Assembly: GCF_024137025.1 (NCBI RefSeq)
Contig: NZ_JAMYJR010000003.1
Span: 434,001-498,000 of the forward strand
Length of the DNA: 64,000 nt
Direction: 5' to 3'
Origin: Paractinoplanes aksuensis
GTDB taxonomy: Bacteria; Actinomycetota; Actinomycetes; Mycobacteriales; Micromonosporaceae
The notes below the pieces were generated by a model, which saw nothing but the letters and a program-made list of their open reading frames with translations, was not told the origin of the DNA and searched no databases. The position numbers and the translations under genes were made by a program. Of the stretch, positions 34,554 through 42,872 are shown piece after piece. Every line of letters begins with the position of its first letter. Position 1 is the stretch's first letter.

Positions 34554-35246
34554 CTACCCGGCCTTGTCGGTTCGCAGGATCGGCGGGTTCAGCGTGGTCG
34601 CGCCCCCGGCCCGGTAGAGGGCGGCCGGGCGGCCCACCTCGGGCATCCGCTTGCCCCCGGTGGCCGTCACGAAGCCCTCGGTGCCGAGCACCTTGCGGTT
34701 GAAGTTGCGCGGGTCGAGCCGTTCGCCCCACACCACCTCGTAGACGTTGCGCAGGTCGCCGATCGTGAACTCGGCCCCGCAGAACGCCGTGGCCAGCGTG
34801 CTGAACTCGAGCCGGCTGCGGGCCCGCTCGACGGCGTCGGCCAGGATCCGGTCGTGGTCGAAGGCGAGACCGGTGGCCGTGGCGACCGGCGTCCAGGTGG
34901 CGCTGCTGGCGTCCGAGCCCGCAGTCGGCAGCGGCAGGTCGGGCATCATGGCGAGGTAGGCGACGCTGATGATCCGGCCCCGGGGGTCACGGTCCGGGTC
35001 CCCGTACGCCTCGACCTGTTCCAGATGCAGCCTGTGCCCGTCGAGCCCGGTCTCCTCGCCCAGCTCGCGGACGGCGGCGCCGACCAGGTCCTCGCCCTCG
35101 CGCAGGAACCCGCCGGGCAACGCGGCCTGCCCCCGGAACGGCTGGTTGGCCCGGGTGATGGTCAGCACCTGCAGCGCGTCGTCGCGCACGGTGAGGATCG
35201 CCAGGTCGACCGCGAGGCGCAGATAGAGATGGTCCCGTTCCGCCAT
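34554..35246 (-). CDS. Nudix hydrolase with C-terminal winged helix (NrtR-like)
   Basis: 230 residues. The Nudix box is complete: GFLREGEDLVGAAVRELGEE fits G-x5-E-x7-REU-x-EE. The C-terminal half (TLATAFCGAEFTIGDLRNVYE, LDPRNFNRKVL) is the winged helix of the NrtR family, which binds ADP-ribose and represses NAD biosynthesis genes, or hydrolyses ADP-ribose. The start is ATG 35246. It lies nine bases after the stop of the membrane PLD-like gene and 86 bases before the nucleosidase-fold gene, suggesting one leftward transcript concerned with nucleotide or NAD status. Confidence 0.88.
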   Translation of the reverse strand: MAERDHLYLRLAVDLAILTVRDDALQVLTITRANQPFRGQAALPGGFLREGEDLVGAAVRELGEETGLDGHRLHLEQVEAYGDPDRDPRGRIISVAYLAMMPDLPLPTAGSDASSATWTPVATATGLAFDHDRILADAVERARSRLEFSTLATAFCGAEFTIGDLRNVYEVVWGERLDPRNFNRKVLGTEGFVTATGGKRMPEVGRPAALYRAGGATTLNPPILRTDKAG

Positions 35247-35255
35247 GATCCGAGC

Positions 35256-36005
35256 CTAGTGAAACTGTCCCCCTGACACAAAGGCCGGCCGGCCCGCGGT
35301 CCAGATCTGGTCGAACTCGGCCTGGAAGTGCTGGAACCACGTGTGGTCGCGGCCCGGCTCCAGGGCCAGGGCCGGCTCGCGGCCGCCGAATGTGTGCGAG
35401 TAGATATCGACGTGCAGGCGGCCGTGCGGCTGGTGGGTGTCGACGGCCAGCAGGCCGACGGCCGGCACGAAGTCGAGCAGCCGCACCTCGGCCCGGCCCG
35501 GCCCGGGCAGCGCGGTCAGCGCGGCGGCCAGGTCGAGGGTGGGCTGCAGGCGGTGGGCGAAGATCTCGGCCGTGCCGGGCGACGTGCTGCGCCGGGCTGC
35601 CTCGTCGAGCACGTCGCCGCGCGGGTCGATGACGGCGATCCGGACCGTGCCGCCGCGCTCGACGCATGCGCGTAGCTCGACGGAGTGGTTGCGGATCGTG
35701 CGGTTGAGTGTGACGCCGATCAGGCCGATCTCCCAGGCGTGCGACAGGTCGGCGTCCAAACCGGACGTCGAGGTCGTCAGCAGCCGGTCGGCCGAGGGCG
35801 GTTCGACCAGGTGGCGGCGGGTCAGGTCGGTCAGGCCGTGCATCTGCAGGCGGGCGGTGAGCGAGCCGGCGGCCAGCACGCCCAGTGTGGCCAGGGTCGC
35901 GCCGGCCAGCACGGACGCCTCGGCCAGGTTGAGCATGCCCAGCACGCCCACGGTGAGGGCGACGGCGGAGGTGAGGACGAGGTCGAGGGAACGCCAGAGT
36001 CGCAC
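35256..36005 (-). CDS. Membrane protein with PLD-like/DUF5919-like cytosolic domain
   Basis: 249 residues from GTG 36005, preceded by GGAGA. Two hydrophobic segments (about 9-30 and 33-50) form an N-terminal hairpin anchor. The rest is soluble and resembles a degenerate phospholipase-D-like fold: IGLIGVTLNRTIRNHSVELRA, GGTVRIAVIDPRGDVLDEAA, LDFVPAVGLLAVD, and a late HVDIYSH. A canonical HxK motif is not seen, so it may bind rather than cleave. First gene of the leftward trio, divergent from the SARP/STAND regulator, with the 21-bp palindrome between them. Confidence 0.55.
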   Translation of the reverse strand: MRLWRSLDLVLTSAVALTVGVLGMLNLAEASVLAGATLATLGVLAAGSLTARLQMHGLTDLTRRHLVEPPSADRLLTTSTSGLDADLSHAWEIGLIGVTLNRTIRNHSVELRACVERGGTVRIAVIDPRGDVLDEAARRSTSPGTAEIFAHRLQPTLDLAAALTALPGPGRAEVRLLDFVPAVGLLAVDTHQPHGRLHVDIYSHTFGGREPALALEPGRDHTWFQHFQAEFDQIWTAGRPAFVSGGQFH

Positions 36006-36056
36006 GGTGATTCTCCGTCTCGTTCGGTGTCCGGTACCGTACCTAGCGTAGTCGCA

Positions 36057-36077
36057 TTAACGTCAGACTGACAATAA
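36057..36077. promoter_or_regulatory. 21-bp palindromic operator, copy 1
   Basis: TTAACGTCA-GAC-TGACAATAA, an imperfect dyad (TTA.YGTCA-n3-TGACR.TAA). It lies 51 bases before the leftward GTG at 36005 and 107 bases before the regulator ATG at 36185. It matches copy 2 at 18 of 21 positions. Confidence 0.7.
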
Positions 36078-36184
36078 CTATGCCAACCCGTCCTCACGCG
36101 GCGCGGCGATGGCGTCACCGACCGTTCAGCTCCTACGGTGGCGGTTCGGGGATCGCGTGGTGGGTCGACTCTGGGGAACGACAC

Positions 36185-39175
36185 ATGATCTTTCGCATTC
36201 TCGGTGACCTCGAGGTGCGCCCGCCCGGCGGCGGTTCCGTCGCGCTGCCCGGCGGGCATCAACTCTCGGTGCTCGCGGCCTTGTTGATCAAAGCGAACCA
36301 GCAACTGTCCACAGCGGAGCTGCTGCGGGCCGGATGGGGCGATCCCGAGGTCAGCCCCGCTCAGCTGCACAAGGCGATCTCGGCCCTGCGCCGCCTGGTC
36401 GAGCTGGCCGGTTCGCCCGGGGCGATCAAGACCCACAACCGTTTCGGGTACGAACTGACGGCCGCGACGGCCGAGCTCGACCTGCTCCAGTTCCGCCGGC
36501 ACGTCGAGCGGGCCGACGACGAGCGGCGCGACCAGCACATCCCGGCCGAGATCGAGCATCTGCGGGCGGCGATCCGGCTCTGGCGCGGCAACACCCCGCT
36601 GGCCAACGTGCCCGACGCCCCGTTCGCGGCCGACATCGCGGCGCTCCGCAGTCGTCGCAAGCGATGTGCCGTACGCCTGTTCACCCTGGAACACACCCGC
36701 GGTGAGCACGCCGCGATCCTCGACGACCTCACCCAGTTCGCGGCCGAGGACCCGGCCGACGGCGAGCTGTGCCGCCTGCTGATGCTCTCGCTCTATCTCA
36801 GCGGCCACGTGTCCGAGGCCATGGCCGTGCTCGAGCGGCACGAGGAGGCGGTTGACGGTGGCGCGGCCAAGGAGCTGCGCCGGCTGGGCTATTCGATGGC
36901 CATGCACAACGACGAGGCGGTGGCCCGGGCCGATGCCGCCGGCGCCCGCACCCCGCGCGAGGTGCCGCTGCCCCGGCAGCTGCCGCCCCCGCCCGCGTCG
37001 TTCGTCGGCCGCGACCCGCTGCGGGCCGAGCTCGGCACGTTGCTGCGCGAACGCCGGCGTACGGTCGTGGTGATCTCCGGCCCGGGCGGCATGGGCAAGA
37101 CCGCGTTGGCCCTGCGCGCGGCCCACGACGCGGCCGAGCTGTACCAGGGCGGGCAGCTCTGGGCCGACCTGCGCGGCAGCTCCGACCAGCCGGTCGACCC
37201 GGGGGAGGTGCTGGCCGAGTTCCTGCGGGCGCTGGGCGAGACGGCCGTGCCCGAGGGGCGCCGCGAGCGGACCGGGCTGTTCCGCACGCTGACCGCCGGT
37301 CGCAAGCTGCTCATCGTGCTGGACGACGCCGGCTCGGTGGCCCAGATCCGTGACCTCGTCCCCGGCGGTGGCACCTCGGTCGTGCTGGTCACCGCGCGGC
37401 GCCGGCTGCCCGGCATCGACGCCCCGGCCCACCACGTGGCCACCCTGGGCGCCCTCGACCACGACACCGCCGCGGCGCTGTTCCGCCACGTCGTCGCGTC
37501 GGCCCAGGTCGACGTCAGCGGCGAGCCGGCCGCGGTCGAGGCGGTCGTCCGGCTGTGCGGCGGCCTGCCGCTGGCCCTGCGGATCGCGGCCCAGATGCGG
37601 GTCGAGGACTTCCACCGCCCGACCGCCGAGCTGCTGCGCCGCCTGCGCGAGCAGGGCCCGGCCGCGTTCCGGCACGGCGACGAGAGCCTGGCCCGCACGC
37701 TCGGGGCCGGTCTGGCCCCCCTCGACGAGCTCGCCCGCCGTCTGTTCCTCGGGCTCGGCCTGCTGGCCCAGCCCACCTTCGGCGACTGGACGGCGGCCGC
37801 GCTGCTGGCCGAGCCGGGCCCGGCCGCGGGCGCCGCCCTGGCCCGGCTGGCCCTGGTCGGGCTGGTCGACCCGGTGCAGCCCGGCACCCGGTACGGCTTC
37901 CACGACCTGACCCGCGACTACGCCCGCGACCGGGCCCGGGCCGAGCTGGCCCCGCCCGGCGAGCACACGGACGCCCCGGCCCGGGTGTGCCGGGCGCTGC
38001 TCACGCTGACCCGCCGGGCCCACGACGCGTTCTACGGTGGACGGTTCGACGTGGTCCACAGCGACGAGCCCGACGTGACCGTGCCGGACGCCGAGATCGA
38101 GGCCGTGACCTCGGACCCGCGGGCGTGGTTCGAGATCGAGCGGCTCAACATCCGGGCCGCGGTCGGCCAGGCGGCCGCGCTCGGGCTGACCGGGGTGTGC
38201 TGGGACCTGGCCGTGTCGGCCCACGAGTTCTACGCGCTGGGACAGTACTTCGACGACTGGCGGGTCACCCACGAGATCGCACTGGCCGAGTGCGAGCGGG
38301 CCGGCGACCGGCGGGGCGAGGGCGTCGTGCTGGTCGCGCTGGGTCAGCCGCCCCTGGTGGCCAGCGGCAGCCCCGGCGTCTCGGGGGTGGCCGAGCTGGA
38401 GCGGGGCCAGGCGCTGCTGGCCGAGGTGGGGGAGCCGCACAGCCGGGCCTTCGCGCTGCGGACCCTGGCCAACGCGCTGCGCCGCCGGGGTGAGCTGGCC
38501 CGGCCGCTGCGGCAGTTCACCGAGGCGCTGGTGCACTACCGCGAGAGCGACGACGTGGTCGGCGTGCAGCAGAGCCTGCGCTTCATCGGCCAGGCCCACC
38601 TCGACATGGGTCACGCCGAGGCGGCCGTGGCCACCCTGCGCGAGGCCGAGCGGGTGGCTCGCGGGCTGGGCCAGCCCCAGGTGCTCGCGCCCACGCTGTA
38701 CTGGATGGGCCACGCGTTCCTGGCCCGCGGCAACGGGGCGGCGGCCGAGGCGGCCTTCGGCGAAGTGCTGGCCATGTTCCCGGACGGCGGCCAGGGGCAC
38801 GCGTACGCGTTGCACGGCCTCGGCGCGCTGGCCCTGGCCGCCGGCGATCTCGACGTGGCCGCGGCCCGGTTGGCCCGGGCCGGCGAGTGCGCCCGGGAAG
38901 GCGCGGACGTGCTGCTCGAGGGGCGTATCCACCTGACCGCGGCCGAGCTCGAGGGGGTCCGGGGCGCGCGCATCGAGCAGGAGGTCGCGTTGCTGCGCGC
39001 GGTCGAGTTGTTCCAGTCGCTCGGTGCGGCCCATCTCGAGATCGCGGCCCAGGCAGCGCTGGCCGATGCGTACGCCTGGGGGAACGACCAGCCGGAGGCC
39101 GAGGCCGCCGCTCGCGACCGGATCCGGGAGCTCTCGGCCGGACTGCCGCCCGAAGACCGCTTAATGTCTTCTTGA
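36185..39175 (+). CDS. SARP-family regulator with NB-ARC (STAND) NTPase and TPR regions (AfsR-like)
   Basis: 996 residues from ATG 36185 (GGGGAA upstream). An OmpR-like winged helix (about 1-95: ILGDLEVRPPGGGSVALPGG, LHKAISALRRLV) is followed by the bacterial transcriptional activator domain (about 100-245). Then comes an NB-ARC/STAND NTPase with Walker A GPGGMGKTAL (Lys305), Walker B LLIVLDDAG (Asp380) and CGGLPLALRIAAQM, a winged helix, and a C-terminal TPR array (about 650-990). Such proteins switch on target promoters when the STAND module is released by a signal. A TTA leucine codon, rare in these genomes and read by the bldA tRNA, lies three codons before the stop (residue 993). Likely activator or repressor at the two palindromes flanking it. 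Confidence 0.9.
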   Translation: MIFRILGDLEVRPPGGGSVALPGGHQLSVLAALLIKANQQLSTAELLRAGWGDPEVSPAQLHKAISALRRLVELAGSPGAIKTHNRFGYELTAATAELDLLQFRRHVERADDERRDQHIPAEIEHLRAAIRLWRGNTPLANVPDAPFAADIAALRSRRKRCAVRLFTLEHTRGEHAAILDDLTQFAAEDPADGELCRLLMLSLYLSGHVSEAMAVLERHEEAVDGGAAKELRRLGYSMAMHNDEAVARADAAGARTPREVPLPRQLPPPPASFVGRDPLRAELGTLLRERRRTVVVISGPGGMGKTALALRAAHDAAELYQGGQLWADLRGSSDQPVDPGEVLAEFLRALGETAVPEGRRERTGLFRTLTAGRKLLIVLDDAGSVAQIRDLVPGGGTSVVLVTARRRLPGIDAPAHHVATLGALDHDTAAALFRHVVASAQVDVSGEPAAVEAVVRLCGGLPLALRIAAQMRVEDFHRPTAELLRRLREQGPAAFRHGDESLARTLGAGLAPLDELARRLFLGLGLLAQPTFGDWTAAALLAEPGPAAGAALARLALVGLVDPVQPGTRYGFHDLTRDYARDRARAELAPPGEHTDAPARVCRALLTLTRRAHDAFYGGRFDVVHSDEPDVTVPDAEIEAVTSDPRAWFEIERLNIRAAVGQAAALGLTGVCWDLAVSAHEFYALGQYFDDWRVTHEIALAECERAGDRRGEGVVLVALGQPPLVASGSPGVSGVAELERGQALLAEVGEPHSRAFALRTLANALRRRGELARPLRQFTEALVHYRESDDVVGVQQSLRFIGQAHLDMGHAEAAVATLREAERVARGLGQPQVLAPTLYWMGHAFLARGNGAAAEAAFGEVLAMFPDGGQGHAYALHGLGALALAAGDLDVAAARLARAGECAREGADVLLEGRIHLTAAELEGVRGARIEQEVALLRAVELFQSLGAAHLEIAAQAALADAYAWGNDQPEAEAAARDRIRELSAGLPPEDRLMSS

Positions 39176-39193
39176 CGCGAACCCTCCGAGGGA

Positions 39194-39214
39194 TTAACGT
39201 CATAGTGACAGTAA
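39194..39214. promoter_or_regulatory. 21-bp palindromic operator, copy 2
   Basis: TTAACGTCA-TAG-TGACAGTAA, 19 bases after the regulator stop and 183 bases before the small secreted-peptide ATG. Same dyad as copy 1, with differences mainly in the central spacer. The rest of 39176-39397 is leader sequence ending in GGAAAGG. Confidence 0.7.
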
Positions 39215-39397
39215 GAGCCGTCGAGGTGGCCGGGACGTACGACCGACCGGCTCGGCGGACTTGCCGTCACCCGCGCGCAACGGCACGCGTGGGGGAGGGA
39301 AGGCCAACCCTCCGCCGTTCCCGCTCGGCCGGGCGGAACGGGCCCGCGTGCCTCACATCCGGCAATTTCCTCGCAACCTTCCTCGAAAGGAAAGGTC

Positions 39398-39544
39398 ATG
39401 CGCGCTCGTCATCGTCACTTCCTGGCCGCCCTCGTCTCGGCCGTGGCCATCGCCCTGTTCGCTCCCTCGGCCGCCTCCAGCGCCCAGGCGGTGACCTGCC
39501 CCGGCAGCACCAGCTGGGACAACATCCTGCAGCGCTGCGTCTGA
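39398..39544 (+). CDS. Small secreted peptide precursor (48 aa) with two-cysteine mature part
   Basis: ATG 39398 follows a strong GGAAAGG. The 48-residue product has an Arg/His-rich start, a hydrophobic core (FLAALVSAVAIALFAP) and likely Ala-x-Ala cleavage at SAQA or nearby, leaving a mature peptide ending TCPGSTSWDNILQRCV. The two cysteines are 13 residues apart and the second is the penultimate residue, so a disulphide-closed loop is plausible. The gene sits between the SARP/STAND regulator and a nucleosidase-fold gene, downstream of palindrome copy 2. No family recognised. A signalling peptide, small toxin or antimicrobial are possibilities; function is unproven. Confidence 0.75.
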   Translation: MRARHRHFLAALVSAVAIALFAPSAASSAQAVTCPGSTSWDNILQRCV

Positions 39545-39673
39545 TCGACCCGCGTTGGAAGGAGGCGCCGGGGTCCCGTCGGACCCCGGCGCTCCCGGGT
39601 GCGGTGGCAGGAAAGCGGAAGGCTTCGCCGTTAACGTCCGGCGCAGCCGCTGTCGTAGGGGGAGAGCAGCTAG

Positions 39674-40489
39674 ATGACCTATCCGTACCGGAGTTCGGGC
39701 CCGCTGCGCGTCTCGGCGCGGGCGCCGGAGCCGCCCGCGTCCATCAAGGCCGAAGTGGGTGTGCTGACGGTGCTGCCGCTGGAGACACGGGCCGTCGTGG
39801 CGGCGCTCAAGCGGATGTACGACTACGGCGACCGGCGCCTGCGGCACGGCTCGCCGGCCCACGAGGCCTGGCTGCCCGACGCGCGCGGCCGGCCCGTACG
39901 CGTGGCCGCCGTGCAGGCCCCGAGGCCGGGCCCCGAATCGGCCGCGCGGGCGTTCCGCGCCCTGGTCGAGGAGTACCGGCCGCCCACGGTCGTGCTGGTC
40001 GGCCTGGCCGGCGGGGTCGCGCCCGAGGTCGGGCCGGGCGACGTGGTCCTGTCCGACCGGCTGGTCACCGGCCGCCCGCCCACGGGAGCCCGCCCGGGCC
40101 GGGTGCCCGCGGCCGCGGCCGGGCTCGGCTACCGGCTCGACGAGTTCCTGACCGCCGTCCCGCTCGTGCAGGAGCGGAGCAACGGCGACTCGTTCCGGCT
40201 GCACCGCGGCCCGATCGGGGCCGGCCTGGCGGCGGTCGAGGACGTTCGGGCCGAGGTCCGCCGCTGGCTGACCCGGGTCGGCCTGCCGGTGCTGGCCGTC
40301 GAGACCGGGGCCGCCCTGGTCGCCCGGTCGTTCCACGAGGGAGCCGGTCAGGCCCGGGCCCGGCTCAGCGTCCGCGGCATCACCGGCACCGCCTTCCAGC
40401 GCCCGGGCGAGGACCACAGCGAGCTGGCCGCCCGGCACGCGGCCGAGGTGACCGCGATGCTCGTGCCGTTCCTCCATCCCGGCCGGTGA
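39674..40489 (+). CDS. Nucleosidase/phosphorylase-fold protein, probably lacking the catalytic Asp
   Basis: 271 residues from ATG 39674, eight bases after GGGGGAGAG. After a 25-residue Pro-rich start the PNP fold begins: KAEVGVLTVLPLETRAVVAAL, VVLVGLAGGVAPEVGPGDVV, LPVLAVETGAALVA, then VRGITGTAFQRPGEDHSELAA. In active nucleosidases the last block reads (R/K)G(I/V)xD; here Gly replaces the Asp and the Met-Glu pair is also altered, so catalysis is doubtful. It may bind a nucleotide as a sensor or be a divergent partner of the nucleosidase-effector gene at 33271. A half-site TTAACGTC lies at 39631. Confidence 0.7.
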   Translation: MTYPYRSSGPLRVSARAPEPPASIKAEVGVLTVLPLETRAVVAALKRMYDYGDRRLRHGSPAHEAWLPDARGRPVRVAAVQAPRPGPESAARAFRALVEEYRPPTVVLVGLAGGVAPEVGPGDVVLSDRLVTGRPPTGARPGRVPAAAAGLGYRLDEFLTAVPLVQERSNGDSFRLHRGPIGAGLAAVEDVRAEVRRWLTRVGLPVLAVETGAALVARSFHEGAGQARARLSVRGITGTAFQRPGEDHSELAARHAAEVTAMLVPFLHPGR

Positions 40490-40655
40490 CCGGCTGGTAG
40501 GAAGGGAGGACGGGGGCGGCACTCAGCGTATGCACAGCTGTACCTATTGAAGAACAGCTATGGACGCCATAGGTTCATCAGTCACGGGGAGCGGCGGCCC
40601 GACCACGGCCTCGCGTCCTCGCCGGATCACGAGCCGGATCGACTTGGAGGAACCT

Positions 40656-42065
40656 TTGGAGACGCACGAGCGCCCGTCCGCGGTGAGCCGCCGGCGCATG
40701 CTGTCCGTCGCGCTGGGCGGAGCGGCCGCGGTCGCCCTGCCCGCACCGGCCTGGGCCGCCACCGGGCAACGCCCCGGCGCCGCCCGGCCGCCCGCGCTGA
40801 CCGGCCGCGACCTCGACGTGGCCAAGCGGGTGTCGGCGGAACGAGCGCTGGCCCACCTCAAGGTGCTGTCGATCGGCATCGGCCCGCGCATCGGCGGCAC
40901 CCGCTCCGAGCTGCTGGCGGCCAAGTACATCGGCGGCGTGCTGGACGTCCTCGGCTACGACGTGGAACTCCAGCCGTTCCCGGTCGCCGACAAGTTCCTG
41001 GCCCAGCTCGGCTCGCCCCGCGGGCTGCCCACCGACCTCAACTGGCAGTGCGGCGCCTCGCCCCACGCCGCGCTCGACACCAAGGTGCGCGGCGACGTGG
41101 TCGACGCGGGCCTGGGCGGCGAGGCCGACTACCCGGCCGAGGTCAAGGGCAAGATCGTGCTCATCGACTACGTGGCGGCCACCCGCGAGACGGTCGTGGC
41201 CACCGCCGTCGCCCGCAAGGCGGCCGCTGTCATCTTCCTGCCGGCCGACCTGGTCGAGCCCCGCCGGGCGTCGGCGTTCAGCCCGCAACTGCCCGGGCTG
41301 GCCACCACGCCGGCCCCGATCCCGGTCGTCGGCGTGGCCCAGGCCCAGAAACACCGCTTGCGTACGCTGCTGGCGTCCCGCCGCCTGACGCTGACCCTGT
41401 CGACGACGGCCCACCGCAACCTCACGTCGCACAACGTGCTGGCCAGCGCGCCGCTCCGGCGTGGTGCTCCGGCCGACGGACCCGTCGTCATGGTCAGCGC
41501 CCACTACGACACGGTGATCGGCGCGCCCGGCGCGAACGATGACGGCTCGGGCACCGTACTGTGCCTGGAACTGGCCCGTGCCCTGCGCAAGCTCCCGACG
41601 AACGCGCAACTCAAGTTCAGCCTGTGGGGTTCCGAGGAGCAGGGCCTGATCGGCTCGCGCTACTACGTGGCCCAGCTGCCGCAGGCCGAACGCGACCGGA
41701 TCCTCGCCGTCTACCAGAACGACATGGTGGCGACCAGCTGGGACCCGGCCACCCGGTACTGGCTGCTGTCGTTCGACGGCCTGGCCAACCGGGCCACCGA
41801 CGGCGTGGCCGCGGCGGCCGAACGGCTCGGCTACACCCCGCGGATCTCCCCGGTGACCCTGCGCGGCTCCAGCGACCACCAGAGCTTCCAAGAGGTCGGC
41901 ATCGCCTCGGCCAACTTCTCGTGGCGCGGCGAGGAGTCCCCGGCGCTGCTCGAACCGCCGTACCACAGCCCCGAGGACACCATCGCCAAGAACATCAGCC
42001 TGGAGCGTCTGCAGGTCTCGCTCGAGCTGATCGGCTCCGCCGCCTACGCGACGGCGACCGCCTGA
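40656..42065 (+). CDS. Tat-exported M28-family zinc aminopeptidase
   Basis: 469 residues from TTG 40656, five bases after GGAGG; an ATG at 40560 lacks a ribosome-binding site. The twin-arginine signal is SRRRMLSVALGGAAAVALPA, with cleavage near AWA. A PA-type domain (about 150-270) is followed by the M28 catalytic core with zinc ligands in SAHYDTVIGAPGANDDGSGT (His, Asp), SLWGSEEQGL (catalytic Glu and ligand Glu), VYQNDMVA (Asp) and the C-terminal PPYHSPEDT (His). It removes N-terminal residues from peptides outside the cell. It stands alone between other transcription units. Confidence 0.92.
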   Translation: METHERPSAVSRRRMLSVALGGAAAVALPAPAWAATGQRPGAARPPALTGRDLDVAKRVSAERALAHLKVLSIGIGPRIGGTRSELLAAKYIGGVLDVLGYDVELQPFPVADKFLAQLGSPRGLPTDLNWQCGASPHAALDTKVRGDVVDAGLGGEADYPAEVKGKIVLIDYVAATRETVVATAVARKAAAVIFLPADLVEPRRASAFSPQLPGLATTPAPIPVVGVAQAQKHRLRTLLASRRLTLTLSTTAHRNLTSHNVLASAPLRRGAPADGPVVMVSAHYDTVIGAPGANDDGSGTVLCLELARALRKLPTNAQLKFSLWGSEEQGLIGSRYYVAQLPQAERDRILAVYQNDMVATSWDPATRYWLLSFDGLANRATDGVAAAAERLGYTPRISPVTLRGSSDHQSFQEVGIASANFSWRGEESPALLEPPYHSPEDTIAKNISLERLQVSLELIGSAAYATATA

Positions 42066-42143
42066 TCCCGGCCGCTGCTGCGCTCAGCCCACGAGCGCAG
42101 CAGCGGCAAGTTTCGCCGGCCGGTTGCTTGCGGGTGGCAGGCT

Positions 42144-42872
42144 TTGGTTGTGGTTCCTCTGCGCGTCGGCCGGGTGCTGGCCCTGGCTTGCGTCCTGGGC
42201 GCGCTCCAGATGATCGTCTTCACCACCGTGGCCGGGCTGACCCGGCCCGGGTACGACCCGAGTCGAAACTGGATCAGCCAGCTGTCCCTGGGGCCGGGCG
42301 GGTGGCTTGCGGACCTGAACCTGGCTCTCTGTGGACTCTGGCTGATGATCGGGGCGGTCGGGCTGCGGCCGGTGTTCGGGCACCGGGGGCGATGGGCCGT
42401 GGGACTGGTGGCGTGGTGCGGGGCGTGCCTCGTCGTGCTGGCCGTGGTGCCGACCGATGCCGGTATCGGTTATCCGCCGGGGGTGCCGGCCACGCACACC
42501 ACGGTCGGGCTGGTGCATCAGATGGTGGCCGTGGTGCTCGGCGTGGCCGGGACAGCGGCGGCCGCTCTGCTCGGGCGGGCGGCGCGACGACCGTACGCGG
42601 GAATGGTGGTCGCCCTGGTCATGGCGGTCACTTTCGTGGCGGCCAGCGTGCTCGTGGTGCTCGACGACGCGGGTGTGCTGCCCGGCAATCCCAGCGGGCT
42701 GCTCGAACGGGTCGCCCTGTTCGCCGGGCTGGCCTGGATCGCTGTTGTCGCCCTCGAGGCGACGATCAATGGTGCGCCATCGGATTCTTCCGCCCGTGCA
42801 CCCGGCCGCGTGAGCGAATCTGAAACAGCAGACGCAGCAACGGAAACAGCACCAGCAGCAAGCGCGCGGTAA
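42144..42872 (+). CDS. DUF998-family integral membrane protein
   Basis: 242 residues; TTG 42144 or GTG 42150, without a clear Shine-Dalgarno. Six membrane segments with the family landmarks GYDPSRNWISQLSLGPGGWLADLN and VPTDAGIGYPPG, then VHQMVAVVLGVAGTA. Function of the family is unknown. The last 40 residues (SDSSARAPGRVSESETAD onward) are hydrophilic and lie antisense to a decayed glycosyltransferase, suggesting that the native end was lost and the frame now runs into debris. Confidence 0.75.
   Translation: MVVVPLRVGRVLALACVLGALQMIVFTTVAGLTRPGYDPSRNWISQLSLGPGGWLADLNLALCGLWLMIGAVGLRPVFGHRGRWAVGLVAWCGACLVVLAVVPTDAGIGYPPGVPATHTTVGLVHQMVAVVLGVAGTAAAALLGRAARRPYAGMVVALVMAVTFVAASVLVVLDDAGVLPGNPSGLLERVALFAGLAWIAVVALEATINGAPSDSSARAPGRVSESETADAATETAPAASAR

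Noticed and set aside
36080..36184. A longer start for the SARP/STAND protein at 36080
   Set aside because: The extra residues are low-complexity and would start next to the operator; ATG 36185 has a ribosome-binding site and fits the family start.
35831..39034. A 1067-codon open frame antisense to the SARP/STAND gene
   Set aside because: Composition (Arg/Gln/Gly/Val mix, no domains) is the usual shadow of a GC-rich gene; the plus-strand product has complete conserved domains.
39631..39638. Third copy of the 21-bp palindrome before the second nucleosidase-like gene
   Set aside because: Only the half-site TTAACGTC is present; the right arm is absent, so it is noted only as a possible degenerate site.
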